NCBI GenBank assembly: GCA_038217425.1
Contig: JBBQPM010000201.1
Span: 1-12,515, forward strand
Source of the DNA: JAIEPT01 sp038217425
Lineage (GTDB): Bacteria; Planctomycetota; Planctomycetia; Gemmatales; Gemmataceae
Reading direction: 5' to 3'
Length of the DNA: 12,515 nucleotides
The translations under genes and the position numbers were made by a program. This document shows, one piece after another, positions 1 to 11,288 of this stretch (its first letter is position 1; each line of letters opens with the position of its first letter). Under the pieces are notes generated by a model that saw only the letters and a list, made by a program, of their open reading frames with translations, was not told the origin of the DNA and did not search any database.

Positions 1-1
1 C

Positions 2-3000
2 TCCGGCGACTTCAACGGCGACGGCCTGCTCGACCTCGTCACGACCAACTTCAGCACACACAACATCTCCCTGCTCCTGGGAAGGGGAGACGGTTCGTTC
101 TCAGAACCCACGTTCTTCGAGGTCGGGAACATTCCGGCACGAATCGTGGCAGCAGACTTCAATGCCGATGGCAATCTCGACCTCGCCACGACGGATTTCG
201 GGTCGGGAACCGTATCGATCCTGCTCGGCCGAGGCCAGAACGCGGCCGACGTCAGCGAAATCTTCGAGACCCGAGCCGTATTCTTGGTCGGGAGCAACCC
301 GAGGGCGCTGAGTTTCGGGTATCTCAATGACGACGATGCCCTCGATCTGGCGGTTGGCAATCTAGGCTCGGGCGAGGTCGTCATTCTCCTGGGGGACAAG
401 CAGGGAAGCTTCACTGTCGGAACGACCATCGTGACCGGCGGTTATCCCGAGTCGGTCACGGTCGGCGATTTCGGCGGCGACGCCCGGCTCGACTTGGCCG
501 TCGGCGACGCCGATGGCAACCATGTGCAGATCTGGATCAACCACGGCAATCTTGCCTTCGTCCAGGAAGCCAGTCTGACGACGGGATCGTATCCGTTTGC
601 CCTCGTCGTCGGCGACTTCGACGGCCAATATGGCGCCGACTTGGCCAGTGTGAACAACCACGGCGCAAGCATGACCGTGTTCTTGCGCAGCGCGTCAGGA
701 TCGTTTGAGCAGGGCGTCAGCTACGCCGTGGGAACTGACCCGAGGAACGCCCTGGCGGGCGATTTCAACGGCGACGGACGCATCGACCTGGCCGCGGTCA
801 ATTTTTCGTCCAGCAACGTGTCGATCCTGATGGGGCAAGGAAATGGGACTTTTGAGGAACAGAAGCGCGTCGCCATCGTCGCGGGGCCCGTGTCCGTCGT
901 CCAGGCGGATTTCGACAGCGATGGCCGACTGGATCTGGCCTCTACGAACCCGAACTCGGGAGTGGTTACCGTCCAACTCGGACTCGGAGACGGGCATTTT
1001 CAGACGCCGTTCTCCCTTCAGCTGGACGGCGCCCCGCGCGCGCTGGTTGCCGGCGACTTCAACCGCGATGGCCGGCCCGATCTCATGGTCGCCGACTACT
1101 TCGGGGGCCGAGTGACGCTGCTGCAAGGCATCGGCGACGGAACCCTGCAAGCATCGATGAGTTTTGACGTCGGTCGCAATCCGATCGCATTGCTGGCCGG
1201 CGATTTCAACGGCGACGGCTTCCTCGATCTGGCGGTCGCCAACTTCGGCTCGGACTCGGTGTCCATCCTGTTCGGGCAGGCAAACGGTTTGTTCTCTGCG
1301 GCCCAAGAAGTCCAGACGGGACGCGGCCCGGTGGCGCTCGCCCTGGGCGAACCTGAGCCAGATGGCACCACCGAACTGTTTGTGGCCAACAGCTTGTCGC
1401 GCGATATATCCATTCTCGAGGCCGACCTCCATGGAGTCTTTCAGCTCCATGCGACGGTGTCCGTCGGCATCGTTCCCGCTTCCCTGGCGACCGGGGACTT
1501 CAACGGCGACGGCACGCTCGACATCGCCATTGTAGACCAGGCCGGCAACGCGGTGTCCGTCTTGCTCGGCACCGGACTCCACGGCTTCCAGACGCCGGTC
1601 TCATTTGCCGTAGGCATGTCCCCGGCATCCCTTGTGACTGGCGACTTCAACGGCGACACGATCCTCGACCTCGCAACCGCCAACAACAACTCGAATGACA
1701 TGACCATCCTGCTCGGCCAGGGCGATGGTACGTTTGAAGTCCAGGAATCGTTCAGCGTCGGAGCGTACCCTCTCGGTCTCGTTGCCGGCGACTTCAACAA
1801 CGATGGCCGGCTCGACCTGGCAACTGCGAACAGCCTGGGCGTCGCCCTCTCGGTGGGGCTCGGAAAGGGCAACGGCGCTTTCGCGAATCCGGGGACCAGT
1901 TTTCCATCCATCGAGTCGCGGCCTATCGTCGCGGACCTGAACGGTGACGGAATCACCGATGTGATCGTCCTGAGACGCGACGGCAAGATCCTGTTCCGGG
2001 CCGGTCAAGAAAGCGGATCAGGCGCCTTCGCCGCGCCGGTCGTCATCAATCCCGACTCGACCTGGGATGCCCGCGACATTTCGATCGGCGGTAGCCAGGG
2101 CATGACGTACCTGGTCGCGGCGAACGCCCGAAACGGCTCGCTTTCCTTCTATATCTATCTCGGCGGCCAGTTCGTGCAAACCCCCACGATGCAAGTCCCT
2201 GGCTATGGCGCCTCCCACATCCGGATCGGCGACTTGAATGCCGACGGGCTCAGCGACCTGGCGATGTACCTGCCCGATTCGGGGAAAGTCCTCGCGTATC
2301 TCCAGAAGCCGCAAGATGATCTCAGCAACCGGGACCCCAGATACACGATTGACGTCGGAATCGGCATCTCGGACATCGCTTTCGCGGACATGAATGGCGA
2401 CGGCCTGTCCGACATCCTGGCGACGGACCAAGACTCGGGAACGGTTCGCATCTACTTGAACTCGGTCGCGGCGCCGTTCACGACGCATCTCGTCTTCCGG
2501 TCGGGAAATGGTTTGGCAGGACTGGTCCAGGCGGAAGGCGGTCTCCAGATCCAGTCGCGCGACAGTCCGACGGCGATCATTGTCGGACATTTCAACGACG
2601 ATGCGATCCCCGATCTGGCGATCGTCAACCGCGGTTCCAATCAGGTGAACCTCCTGTTCGGCGACGGACACGGAGGAGTCTTCAATCCTTCGCTGGCATC
2701 GACTCTCTTCACGGGCCTGAACCCGATCGCGCTCGTGACTGCTGACTTCAACCGCGACGGCCACGCCGACCTGGCAGTCTTGAACAAGGGAAGCAACGAC
2801 CTCTCCATTTTCCTGGGCGACGGTCTCGGCGGCTTCACGGACCAGGCAGCCACGGATTCTCACGGACATAGGCTCCGCGTCAGCGCTGGCAATAAACCGA
2901 ATGGACTCTCGGCGGCCGACATCGACGGCGACGGCCTGCTGGATCTTCTGGTCGGCAACGAAGACGGCGATGTTCTCTCCGTGCTGGGCAACGGCGACGG

Positions 3001-4713
3001 CTCGTTCCGTCCTTACCGACGAATCGATAATCGCGTGAACCTGGCGACGGCCGATCTCAACGGCGACGGGCTTCGGCAGTTCTTTTTCGCCAATGAAGCG
3101 CACGACCGGATCGCTTTTGATTCAGGCGATGCTCACGAGGACTTCGTGCTTGGCCGACAGGACGGCGTTTTGGATCCCAACGCCGTGACGTTGGCCGACC
3201 TCAACAACGACGGGCACGTGGATCTAATTGTTGCCAACGGCGGCGGCAATAACGTTCTCGTCTACCTGGGAATCGGTCACGACCAGTTCGGCTTGGCTCA
3301 TCGCTTTCACGTGGGCACCAATCCAGAATCGATGACCGTGGGCGACCTCAACGGCGACGGCATCGTCGACCTCGTCGTAGCAAACCAGGGCTCCAACGAT
3401 CTCTCGCTGTTGTACGGCAAGGGACAGGGCGACGCCTGGACGTTCACGCAGGGGCCGCGTCTGAACGCCGGCGCCGGGCCGATGCACAGCGTCATTCAAG
3501 ACGTCACGAACGACGGCATTGCCGACATCCTGGTCGCCAACAGCGAATCGAAGAATGTGTTTCTGCTCGCTGGAGTGGGAAACGGGTTCTTCAGCGACAA
3601 AAACCCGGTGATCTTCGAGACCGGAGTCCGCCCGGTCCAATTGTTCGTCGGCAAATTCGACGACCTGCCAGGCTGGGATCTGGTGACGGTCAACGCCGGC
3701 TCGAACGATCTGACTTTCTTCTCCAATCTCGGATCGGGCCGAACGGTGCAAATGGACCGCGGCGTCGCGGTGTCCGCCGTCGCCGAAGATTTCAACCGCG
3801 ACGGCGTCAGCGACTTGATCGTGGCCAACCGGGACGGGCTCTTCACGATGTTCCTGGGGAGCGCGACCGGCCTGCAAATGTCGAAATCGACCTCTCTGCC
3901 CGGCCTGGACAACATCTCCGACATGGCGTTCGGGAACATGAAGGACGGCGCCGTCAACGTCTACGCCACCATGGACGGAGTCGAAGCCGCCTATCTGGTG
4001 ACGTTCTACATGACGTTCTTCATCGACCAAATTTCCGCTTCGATCGTCAGTTTCGCCGCGGGCGGAGATTGGGTCTTTTCGTCGAATGAAGAGATATTCG
4101 ATACGCGGTTCGCCGATGCGAGCGATCTGGCGGAAGCGGAGTATTCCTCGATCTCCGACTCTCCTCTGGAGATGGTCGCCACGCTTTTCCTCGGCGCCGC
4201 CTCCAAAAGTTCGCGGGTCCAGGCGAACGAAGGGAGCCTGAACGAGGTCGGGGAGGGAGAGTTCGCCGAAGCCGACGGCTCCCCGGGCAATCTCCTCCGC
4301 GAATCCCTGATCGCTGGAGTCAAAGACGTGCCCGCCGAGCTACTCGCCGAAGACTCGGAGTGCGACAACCCGCCGGCCGAGGTGCCGCCGTTCCCTTGCC
4401 CCCTCGATCTGTTCGACAGCACCGGACAATTCTCGTTCGACCCGCAACTGCAAGACGTCATCGACGAGATCAGCCGATGGACCGCTGGTCGAATGGACCA
4501 GATGCCAGTCGCAATTGCCGGCGAGCTGTTCGACGACGCGGACGACCACGTCGCCTGTCAATTTCTCGATCAACCGTTGTTTGATTCCCCCCGCCTAAGC
4601 TCTCCGCGCGGCTTTCTTCTTTCGCTGGCCTTCAGCGCTGCTTTCCTCTTCCTCGTCCAGGAACGTGTCACGCCCGCGCGGCGCGAACGGACCCTTACCC
4701 TCAGCAGGTCCAA

Positions 4714-4717
<4 letters not shown>
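2..4717 (+). CDS. Giant FG-GAP/VCBS-repeat beta-propeller protein with C-terminal membrane anchor (5' partial)
   Basis: The reading frame is open from the left edge, so the N-terminus and any signal peptide lie outside the window; the first in-frame ATG, at 146, falls inside a repeat and is not the start. From 2 to about 4010 I count about 27 repeats of roughly 49 residues. Most contain a loop of the form D-F-N-G-D-G-x-x-D-L-A, then V-x-I-L-L-G-x-G-x-G-x-F. This is the FG-GAP/VCBS (integrin-alpha-like) propeller blade with a calcium-binding DxDxDG loop. After the repeats comes an acidic low-complexity stretch (about 4080-4600, three Cys). A 16-residue hydrophobic helix follows (GFLLSLAFSAAFLFLV, 4610-4657), with an Arg-rich tail ending SRSK. 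The known family role is extracellular binding or adhesion with Ca-stabilised blades. Surface exposure with a C-terminal inner-membrane anchor is inferred. The ligand is unknown. Its stop overlaps the next gene's start (ATGA). Confidence 0.9.
4610..4657 (+). other. C-terminal transmembrane anchor of the FG-GAP protein
   Basis: Sixteen consecutive uncharged, mostly hydrophobic residues are followed by a basic tail (QERVTPARRERTLTLSRSK). By the positive-inside rule the tail would be cytoplasmic and the propeller extracytoplasmic. I see no PEP-CTERM or LPXTG motif before the helix; the preceding residues are DSPRLSSPR. A sorting signal of an unrecognised type remains possible. Confidence 0.55.
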
Positions 4718-7797
<3,080 letters not shown>

Positions 7798-7870
7798 CTG
7801 ACGCGGCAAGAATGAACTTCACGAGGAGCCTCGCTGCATCCGCGTATTCTCAGCCCAGGTAGCCCGTTGC

Positions 7871-7909
7871 GGTTGGCCGACGATTCAATTTGCTGTCCGT
7901 CGGTCAGTC
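7871..7909 (+). terminator. Possible hairpin / terminator downstream of the histidine kinase
   Basis: Positions 7871-7882 can pair with 7898-7909 in + strand RNA (12 pairs, three of them G-U), leaving a 15-nt loop. The core CCGACG/CGTCGG pairs perfectly. It lies about 75 nt after the kinase stop, in the 190-bp gap between convergent genes. There is no downstream U-tract, so it is not a classical intrinsic terminator. The rest of 7798-7987 shows no gene; it holds a 7-G run at 7951-7957. Confidence 0.25.
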
Positions 7910-7987
7910 CGCCTGGATTTGAAAGGACAATCCGTTCACTTCCGCGCGGCGGGGGGGCCGAGGGCGAGTGAAGCCGTACGCCGCCGC

Positions 7988-9253
7988 CTACAGTTCCGAA
8001 ATGGGATCGCGTTCTTCGAGGATGTAGCGAGGCCGGCCGGTCGTGTCGAGGAAGGTCATACCTGGGTCGATGCCGAGGTGGCGGTACATCATGCCCAGAA
8101 CCTGCTGCGGCGCGTACGGCCGTTCGCGCGGCCTGGCGCCTTGGTTGTCGGTGCTGCCGATCGTCTGGCCCATTCGGTACGAGCCGCCCGAAAGGATTGC
8201 GCTGTTGCTGCCCGGCCAATGGTCTCGGCCCCCCATCTGATTAATCTTCGGCGTGCGGCCGAACTCGCCCATCGCGACGATCAGCACTTGCTCCGCCAGG
8301 CCGCGCTGATGCAAATCGTCGATGAGGGCCGAGATGCCTTGATCGAACAGGGCGCAGCGCGGCGCGATCTTGCCGGCGAGGCCCTCGTGATCGTCCCAGT
8401 CGAAGGTGCGCACGAAAACAAACGGGATGTCCGCCTCGACGAGCCGGCGCGCAAGGATCAAGCGTTGTCCGAAAGAACTCCGGCCGTATTGATCGCGGAG
8501 CGCTGAGGGTTCCTGATCAAGATCGAAGGCGATCCGGGCCTGCTGGCTCGTGAGCAGCTCACGCGCCTGTCGCTGATAACCGTCCATCGCTTCGGAGAAA
8601 CCGGAGGCGTCGCCCGCAGAGCGGTTTTCGTTAAAGGAGCCGAGCAGCGCGTGTCGGCGTTCGACGGTGTCGCGGGTCAACATCGGGGAAAGCGTGAGGT
8701 TCGCAACGGCGAACGCGGGATCGTTCGGATCGCCCTCGACGGGGAAGAAATTGAATCTACCGCCCAGGTAATGCGGGCTGCTGTAGGCCTGGGGGCGTGG
8801 GATCGAGACCCAACCGGGCAACCCTTCGGGCGCTTCGCGCAGCTTGGCGACGACCGAGCCGATGCTCGGCATCTCGCCGCGCAAGGCGTTGGCGGAACTG
8901 CGGAGGAAGTAACCCGTTTCGAGCAAGTGAACGGCGATATGGCTCGCTTCGTGATGGGTGATCGATCGGACGATGGCGAGCTTGTCCATGCGTTGCGCTT
9001 GCCGTGGGAGTAATTCGCACAGTTGCACGCCGGGGACATTGGTTTGGATGGGGCGGAACTGGCCGCGAATCTCGGCGGGGGCGTTCGGCTTGGGGTCGTA
9101 GGTTTCGAGATGCGAAGCGCCGCCTCCTTGCATGATGAAAATGACGGCGGTCCTGGGCGTCGCCGGCGCCGCGGCGCGCAGCCGTAGGATGCCGGGAACC
9201 AGGGCCGTCATGCCGGCGCCTAAGAGAAATTGTCGTCGGGTGAGTGCTCTCAT
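7988..9253 (-). CDS. DUF1501 family protein, Tat-exported
   Basis: This 421-residue protein matches the DUF1501 family, common in Planctomycetes and related to the alkaline-phosphatase/sulfatase superfamily; its biochemical role is not established. The start at 9253 puts a twin-arginine signal at the N-terminus: MRALTRRQFLLGAG, then a hydrophobic stretch and an Ala-rich likely cleavage zone (AAAPA). The frame extends upstream to an ATG at 9340, but that would bury the Tat motif behind 29 residues, so 9253 is preferred. Family-like segments include FIMQGGGASHLETYDPKP just after the signal, THHEASH (99-105), GEFGRTPKI (329-337) and DHWPG (344-348), all consistent with a metal-dependent hydrolase-like fold. 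In planctomycetes these genes often sit next to DUF1549/DUF1553 cytochrome-like genes; none is here. It lies downstream of mnmE by about 100 bp and has its own candidate promoter, so it may be transcribed alone. No strong Shine-Dalgarno is visible. Confidence 0.9.
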   Translation of the reverse strand: MRALTRRQFLLGAGMTALVPGILRLRAAAPATPRTAVIFIMQGGGASHLETYDPKPNAPAEIRGQFRPIQTNVPGVQLCELLPRQAQRMDKLAIVRSITHHEASHIAVHLLETGYFLRSSANALRGEMPSIGSVVAKLREAPEGLPGWVSIPRPQAYSSPHYLGGRFNFFPVEGDPNDPAFAVANLTLSPMLTRDTVERRHALLGSFNENRSAGDASGFSEAMDGYQRQARELLTSQQARIAFDLDQEPSALRDQYGRSSFGQRLILARRLVEADIPFVFVRTFDWDDHEGLAGKIAPRCALFDQGISALIDDLHQRGLAEQVLIVAMGEFGRTPKINQMGGRDHWPGSNSAILSGGSYRMGQTIGSTDNQGARPRERPYAPQQVLGMMYRHLGIDPGMTFLDTTGRPRYILEERDPISEL

Positions 9254-9295
9254 GTGTAGGCCATGCGAAAGGGGTAGCGAAGGCAGGATTGATCT

Positions 9296-9324
9296 ATTGT
9301 CGCAGAAAAGCGAGCCGTCGCCAA
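9296..9324 (-). promoter_or_regulatory. Candidate sigma70-like promoter for the DUF1501 gene
   Basis: Read on the minus strand, TTGGCG (9324-9319) and GACAAT (9301-9296) are separated by exactly 17 nt. Each matches 4 of 6 consensus bases. Transcription would start near 9289, giving a leader of about 36 nt before the ATG at 9253. It sits in the mnmE/DUF1501 gap (9254-9353), which otherwise shows nothing. This is a motif match only; planctomycete promoter consensus is poorly known. Confidence 0.3.
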
Positions 9325-9353
9325 GAACATTCTCAACCATGTCGCTTCACGCT

Positions 9354-10643
9354 TCACTTCCCGATGCAGAAGCGGCTAAAGATTCGGCCGAGGAGATCGT
9401 CGGTGTAGATTGTGCCGACGATGGCTCCGACTTGCTCCAGCGCCAGGCGCAGTTCCAGGGCGAGCAACTCCGCGGGCTGGTCTTCCAGGGCCAAGTGATG
9501 CGCCGCACGAAGATGGTCGCGGCACGCCAGGACGTGATGTCGACAGCGGCTCAGACTTGCCGACCACGGGTCGCCGGGGCGTTCGTGCAGACGGCTGGCG
9601 ATGGCCGAGCGCAGTTCCGGCAGTCCCGCGCCGGTGTGCGCGCTCACCGCAAGCCAGCCGGCGCGGCGCGGGAACGCATCAGAGCACGTCGCCAACTTCA
9701 ATGCTCCGCCTGGCGCCGGCTCGGCGGCGGTCGGGTCGCACCAAAGCACCAGGTCTGCCTCAGCCGCGCGCTCGGCGCCCAGCGTTTGGGCGCGGCGCTC
9801 GTCGGCGTGCGCATCGTCGCGCCGGCCCGCGGTGTCGATCAGCGTGGCGGTCATTTCGCCCAATCTGAGCGGCGCTTCCAGATAGTCCCGCGTCGTCCCC
9901 GCTTCGGTGCTCACGAGCGCCTTTCCCGCCGTCAAGACGTTGAACAGGCTGCTCTTGCCCGCATTCACCGGCCCCGCGAGCACGACCCGCGGCAGGCGAT
10001 GCTCCATCGTGCGGCTATCGAGCTGCTTCTGCACCAGCGTGATCTGTGCGAGGCCGAGAGTCAGTCGGCGCAGCATTTCATCCAGCGAAATGAACGCGAG
10101 ATCCTCCGTCGTGAAATCGAGGCCCGCTTCGACGTCGGCGAGCAGATTGAGCAAGTCCTCCCGTAGCGCCTGGAGCGGATGCGCCAGTCCCCCCGCGAGT
10201 TGTTTCAGGGCCGATTGCAATTCCTCGTCGGTTCGCGCCTGCGTGACGCCCAGGATCGCCTCGGCCTTGGTGAGATCGATCTTGCCGGCGAGGAACGCGC
10301 GCAGTGTGAACTCGCCTGGCCCCGCAGCGCGGGCGCCGGCCGCGTGCGCCTGAGCGAGCACGGCATGCACCAGCGGCGGGCTCGAAATGAGGTGGAGTTC
10401 GGCCAAATCCTGTCCGGTGTAGGAGCGCGGACCCGCCCAAAACCAGACCTGAGCCGGCAGCGGAGAACGCACGCCGTCCAGGCGGAGGACGCCGTTGTGA
10501 CAGGGGGATGTCACACCCGCGAACCCCGGCAGCAGGGCGCGGACAATGTCGGTCGTCCTTGGGCCGGAAATGCGGACGATCGCGCGCAGGCCCGCACCAG
10601 GCGGACTGGCGAGCGCGACCAGGGTGTCTTGCAAGTCGTTCAT
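9354..10643 (-). CDS. mnmE: tRNA uridine-5-carboxymethylaminomethyl(34) GTPase MnmE
   Basis: MnmE (TrmE) is a GTPase that, with MnmG, modifies U34 of certain tRNAs. The protein is 429 residues, slightly short of the usual 450-460. The N-terminal domain begins MNDLQDTLVALASPPG and continues AIVRISG, typical of the tetrahydrofolate-binding domain. A helical region is interrupted by the G domain. Its P-loop is GPVNAGKSS, with Lys230 and the potassium-ligand Asn227. G2 is GTTRDYLEAPL and G3 is DTAGRR. The C-terminus is FSRFCIGK, carrying the family's invariant Cys (Cys426). Where the G4 NKxD motif should be, the sequence reads TCSD (319-322, DNA 9678-9689), so Asn and Lys are lost and only Asp is kept. 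The start at 10643 aligns with family N-termini; an ATG at 10652 is also possible, and the open frame back to 10769 runs into the inverted repeat and is rejected. The partner mnmG is not in the window. Confidence 0.95.
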   Translation of the reverse strand: MNDLQDTLVALASPPGAGLRAIVRISGPRTTDIVRALLPGFAGVTSPCHNGVLRLDGVRSPLPAQVWFWAGPRSYTGQDLAELHLISSPPLVHAVLAQAHAAGARAAGPGEFTLRAFLAGKIDLTKAEAILGVTQARTDEELQSALKQLAGGLAHPLQALREDLLNLLADVEAGLDFTTEDLAFISLDEMLRRLTLGLAQITLVQKQLDSRTMEHRLPRVVLAGPVNAGKSSLFNVLTAGKALVSTEAGTTRDYLEAPLRLGEMTATLIDTAGRRDDAHADERRAQTLGAERAAEADLVLWCDPTAAEPAPGGALKLATCSDAFPRRAGWLAVSAHTGAGLPELRSAIASRLHERPGDPWSASLSRCRHHVLACRDHLRAAHHLALEDQPAELLALELRLALEQVGAIVGTIYTDDLLGRIFSRFCIGK

Positions 10644-10692
10644 CCCCGTCATTGCATGCCGGCCGTGCGCGATCGTCAAGCTCCTCATATAC

Positions 10693-10705
10693 TGTCCGCG
10701 GGACA
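10693..10705. promoter_or_regulatory. Short dyad TGTCC-GCG-GGACA upstream of mnmE
   Basis: A 5-bp perfect inverted repeat with a 3-nt centre lies 50 bp upstream of the mnmE start. On the minus strand it is immediately followed by AGTATATG, an AT-rich patch that could be part of a -10 element. It could be an operator, but the dyad is short and could arise by chance in GC-rich DNA. No matching -35 at normal spacing was found. Confidence 0.2.
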
Positions 10706-10720
10706 ATGTGAGACATCGAT

Positions 10721-10811
10721 AAGCCCAACGGGTGAGGTATTCCGAACCCTTGGGATTCAGCGGTCGCATGCGTTTATCCCAGGGGTTCGGAGTACCTCAC
10801 CCGCTGGGCTT
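10721..10811. repeat. Long inverted repeat (36-bp arms, 19-nt loop) in the mnmE/ybeY divergent spacer
   Basis: The left arm is 10721-10756 (begins AAGCCCAACGGGTGAGG) and the right arm is 10776-10811 (ends CCTCACCCGCTGGGCTT). They are reverse complements at 33 of 36 positions. In + strand RNA two of the three differences become U-G pairs and only one is an A-C mismatch, so the hairpin is nearly continuous. On the other strand only one of the three is a wobble. The loop (10757-10775) contains an 8-bp palindrome CGCATGCG. It lies between divergent starts, so it is not at the 3' end of either gene. A dispersed palindromic repeat (REP/MITE-like) or a structured ybeY leader are the main readings. 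No target-site duplication was recognised at the edges. Confidence 0.85.
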
Positions 10812-10840
10812 GCATCCTTCTTGACCGCGTGGAGTATAAA
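10810..10840 (+). promoter_or_regulatory. Weak candidate promoter for the ybeY-recO-bamD operon
   Basis: TTGCAT (10810-10815), at the outer edge of the inverted repeat, and TATAAA (10835-10840) are 19 nt apart, longer than the ideal 17. If used, transcription would begin at or next to the ybeY ATG (10848), making a leaderless message. That reading excludes the GGAG at 10831-10834 from the transcript. The alternative is a promoter further upstream, with the long hairpin in the leader and GGAG as a rather distant ribosome-binding site (13 nt). Confidence 0.2.
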
Positions 10841-10847
10841 TCACCCC

Positions 10848-11285
10848 ATGAGCAAAATCGCCATTCATTCGCCGCAGGAGTTCGTGCCGATCGACAAAGG
10901 CAAGATGCGCGAACTCGTCCGTGCCGTGCTCGACGGCGAAGGCATCGGCAATTATGAAATGAGCCTGGCCTTCGTCGACAATCCGACCATCCATCGGCTC
11001 AACAAACAATTCCTCAATCACGACGAGCCAACCGACGTCCTCACGTTTCCGCTGAGCGAAGGAAAGAAACTCGCGGGAGAATTGGTCCTCGGCGTCCAGG
11101 TCGCCCAGGAAGTCGCGCAGGAGCAAGGGCACGATGTGCAGGTCGAGCTGGCCCTGTACGTCATTCACGGCTTGCTGCACCTGTGCGGTTTTGACGACAA
11201 GAAGCCGAGCGACGAACGCACCATGCGCGAACGGGAGCGTCATTATTTACGCGCCCTGGGACTGCCGGACATCGCGGAGAAGTGA
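10848..11285 (+). CDS. ybeY: Endoribonuclease YbeY, rRNA maturation factor (UPF0054)
   Basis: YbeY is a single-domain zinc-dependent endoribonuclease needed for 16S rRNA 3'-end maturation and ribosome quality control. The 145-residue length is normal for the family. Diagnostic segments are FLNHDEPTDVLTFPL (55-69) and HGLLHLCGFDD (107-117). The first two zinc histidines are His107 and His111. The third canonical histidine (in HGxLHLxGYDH) is replaced by Asp117, and the Arg normally found in the YRxxD segment is Leu56. Similar F-L-x-H-D segments and third-ligand changes occur, as I recall, in Bacteroidetes YbeY proteins, so this is probably a lineage variant and not decay. It is the first gene of a + strand cluster; recO begins 3 nt after its stop. 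Confidence 0.93.
   Translation: MSKIAIHSPQEFVPIDKGKMRELVRAVLDGEGIGNYEMSLAFVDNPTIHRLNKQFLNHDEPTDVLTFPLSEGKKLAGELVLGVQVAQEVAQEQGHDVQVELALYVIHGLLHLCGFDDKKPSDERTMRERERHYLRALGLPDIAEK
11276..11280 (+). promoter_or_regulatory. Ribosome-binding site of recO
   Basis: GGAGA within the last codons of ybeY ends 8 nt before the recO ATG (11289). This supports that start and an operon arrangement in which recO is translated from the ybeY message. Confidence 0.6.
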
Positions 11286-11288
11286 CGG

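Noticed and set aside
695..1582. Long minus-strand open frame opposite the FG-GAP gene
   Set aside because: It mirrors the repetitive GC-rich coding sequence; its translation is a low-complexity mirror of the DxDG repeats with no family resemblance. The same holds for those at 2018-3103 and 3224-4030.
7946..7987. GCGGCGG/CCGCCGC potential stem next to the DUF1501 stop
   Set aside because: A seven-pair stem around a 28-nt loop in very GC-rich sequence, with no U-tract; not enough to call a terminator.
9254..9340. N-terminal extension of the DUF1501 protein to the ATG at 9340
   Set aside because: It would place 29 residues before the twin-arginine motif and cover the candidate promoter.
9344..9357. 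Tandem GCTTCAC heptamer across the mnmE stop codon
   Set aside because: Only two copies of 7 bp; too short to distinguish from chance.
9132..10166. 344-residue plus-strand open frame across the mnmE and DUF1501 genes
   Set aside because: It spans the antisense of two real genes and their gap, with no ribosome-binding site or domain.
10644..10769. N-terminal extension of MnmE to the ATG at 10769
   Set aside because: The added 42 residues have no counterpart in the family and would be encoded partly by the inverted repeat.
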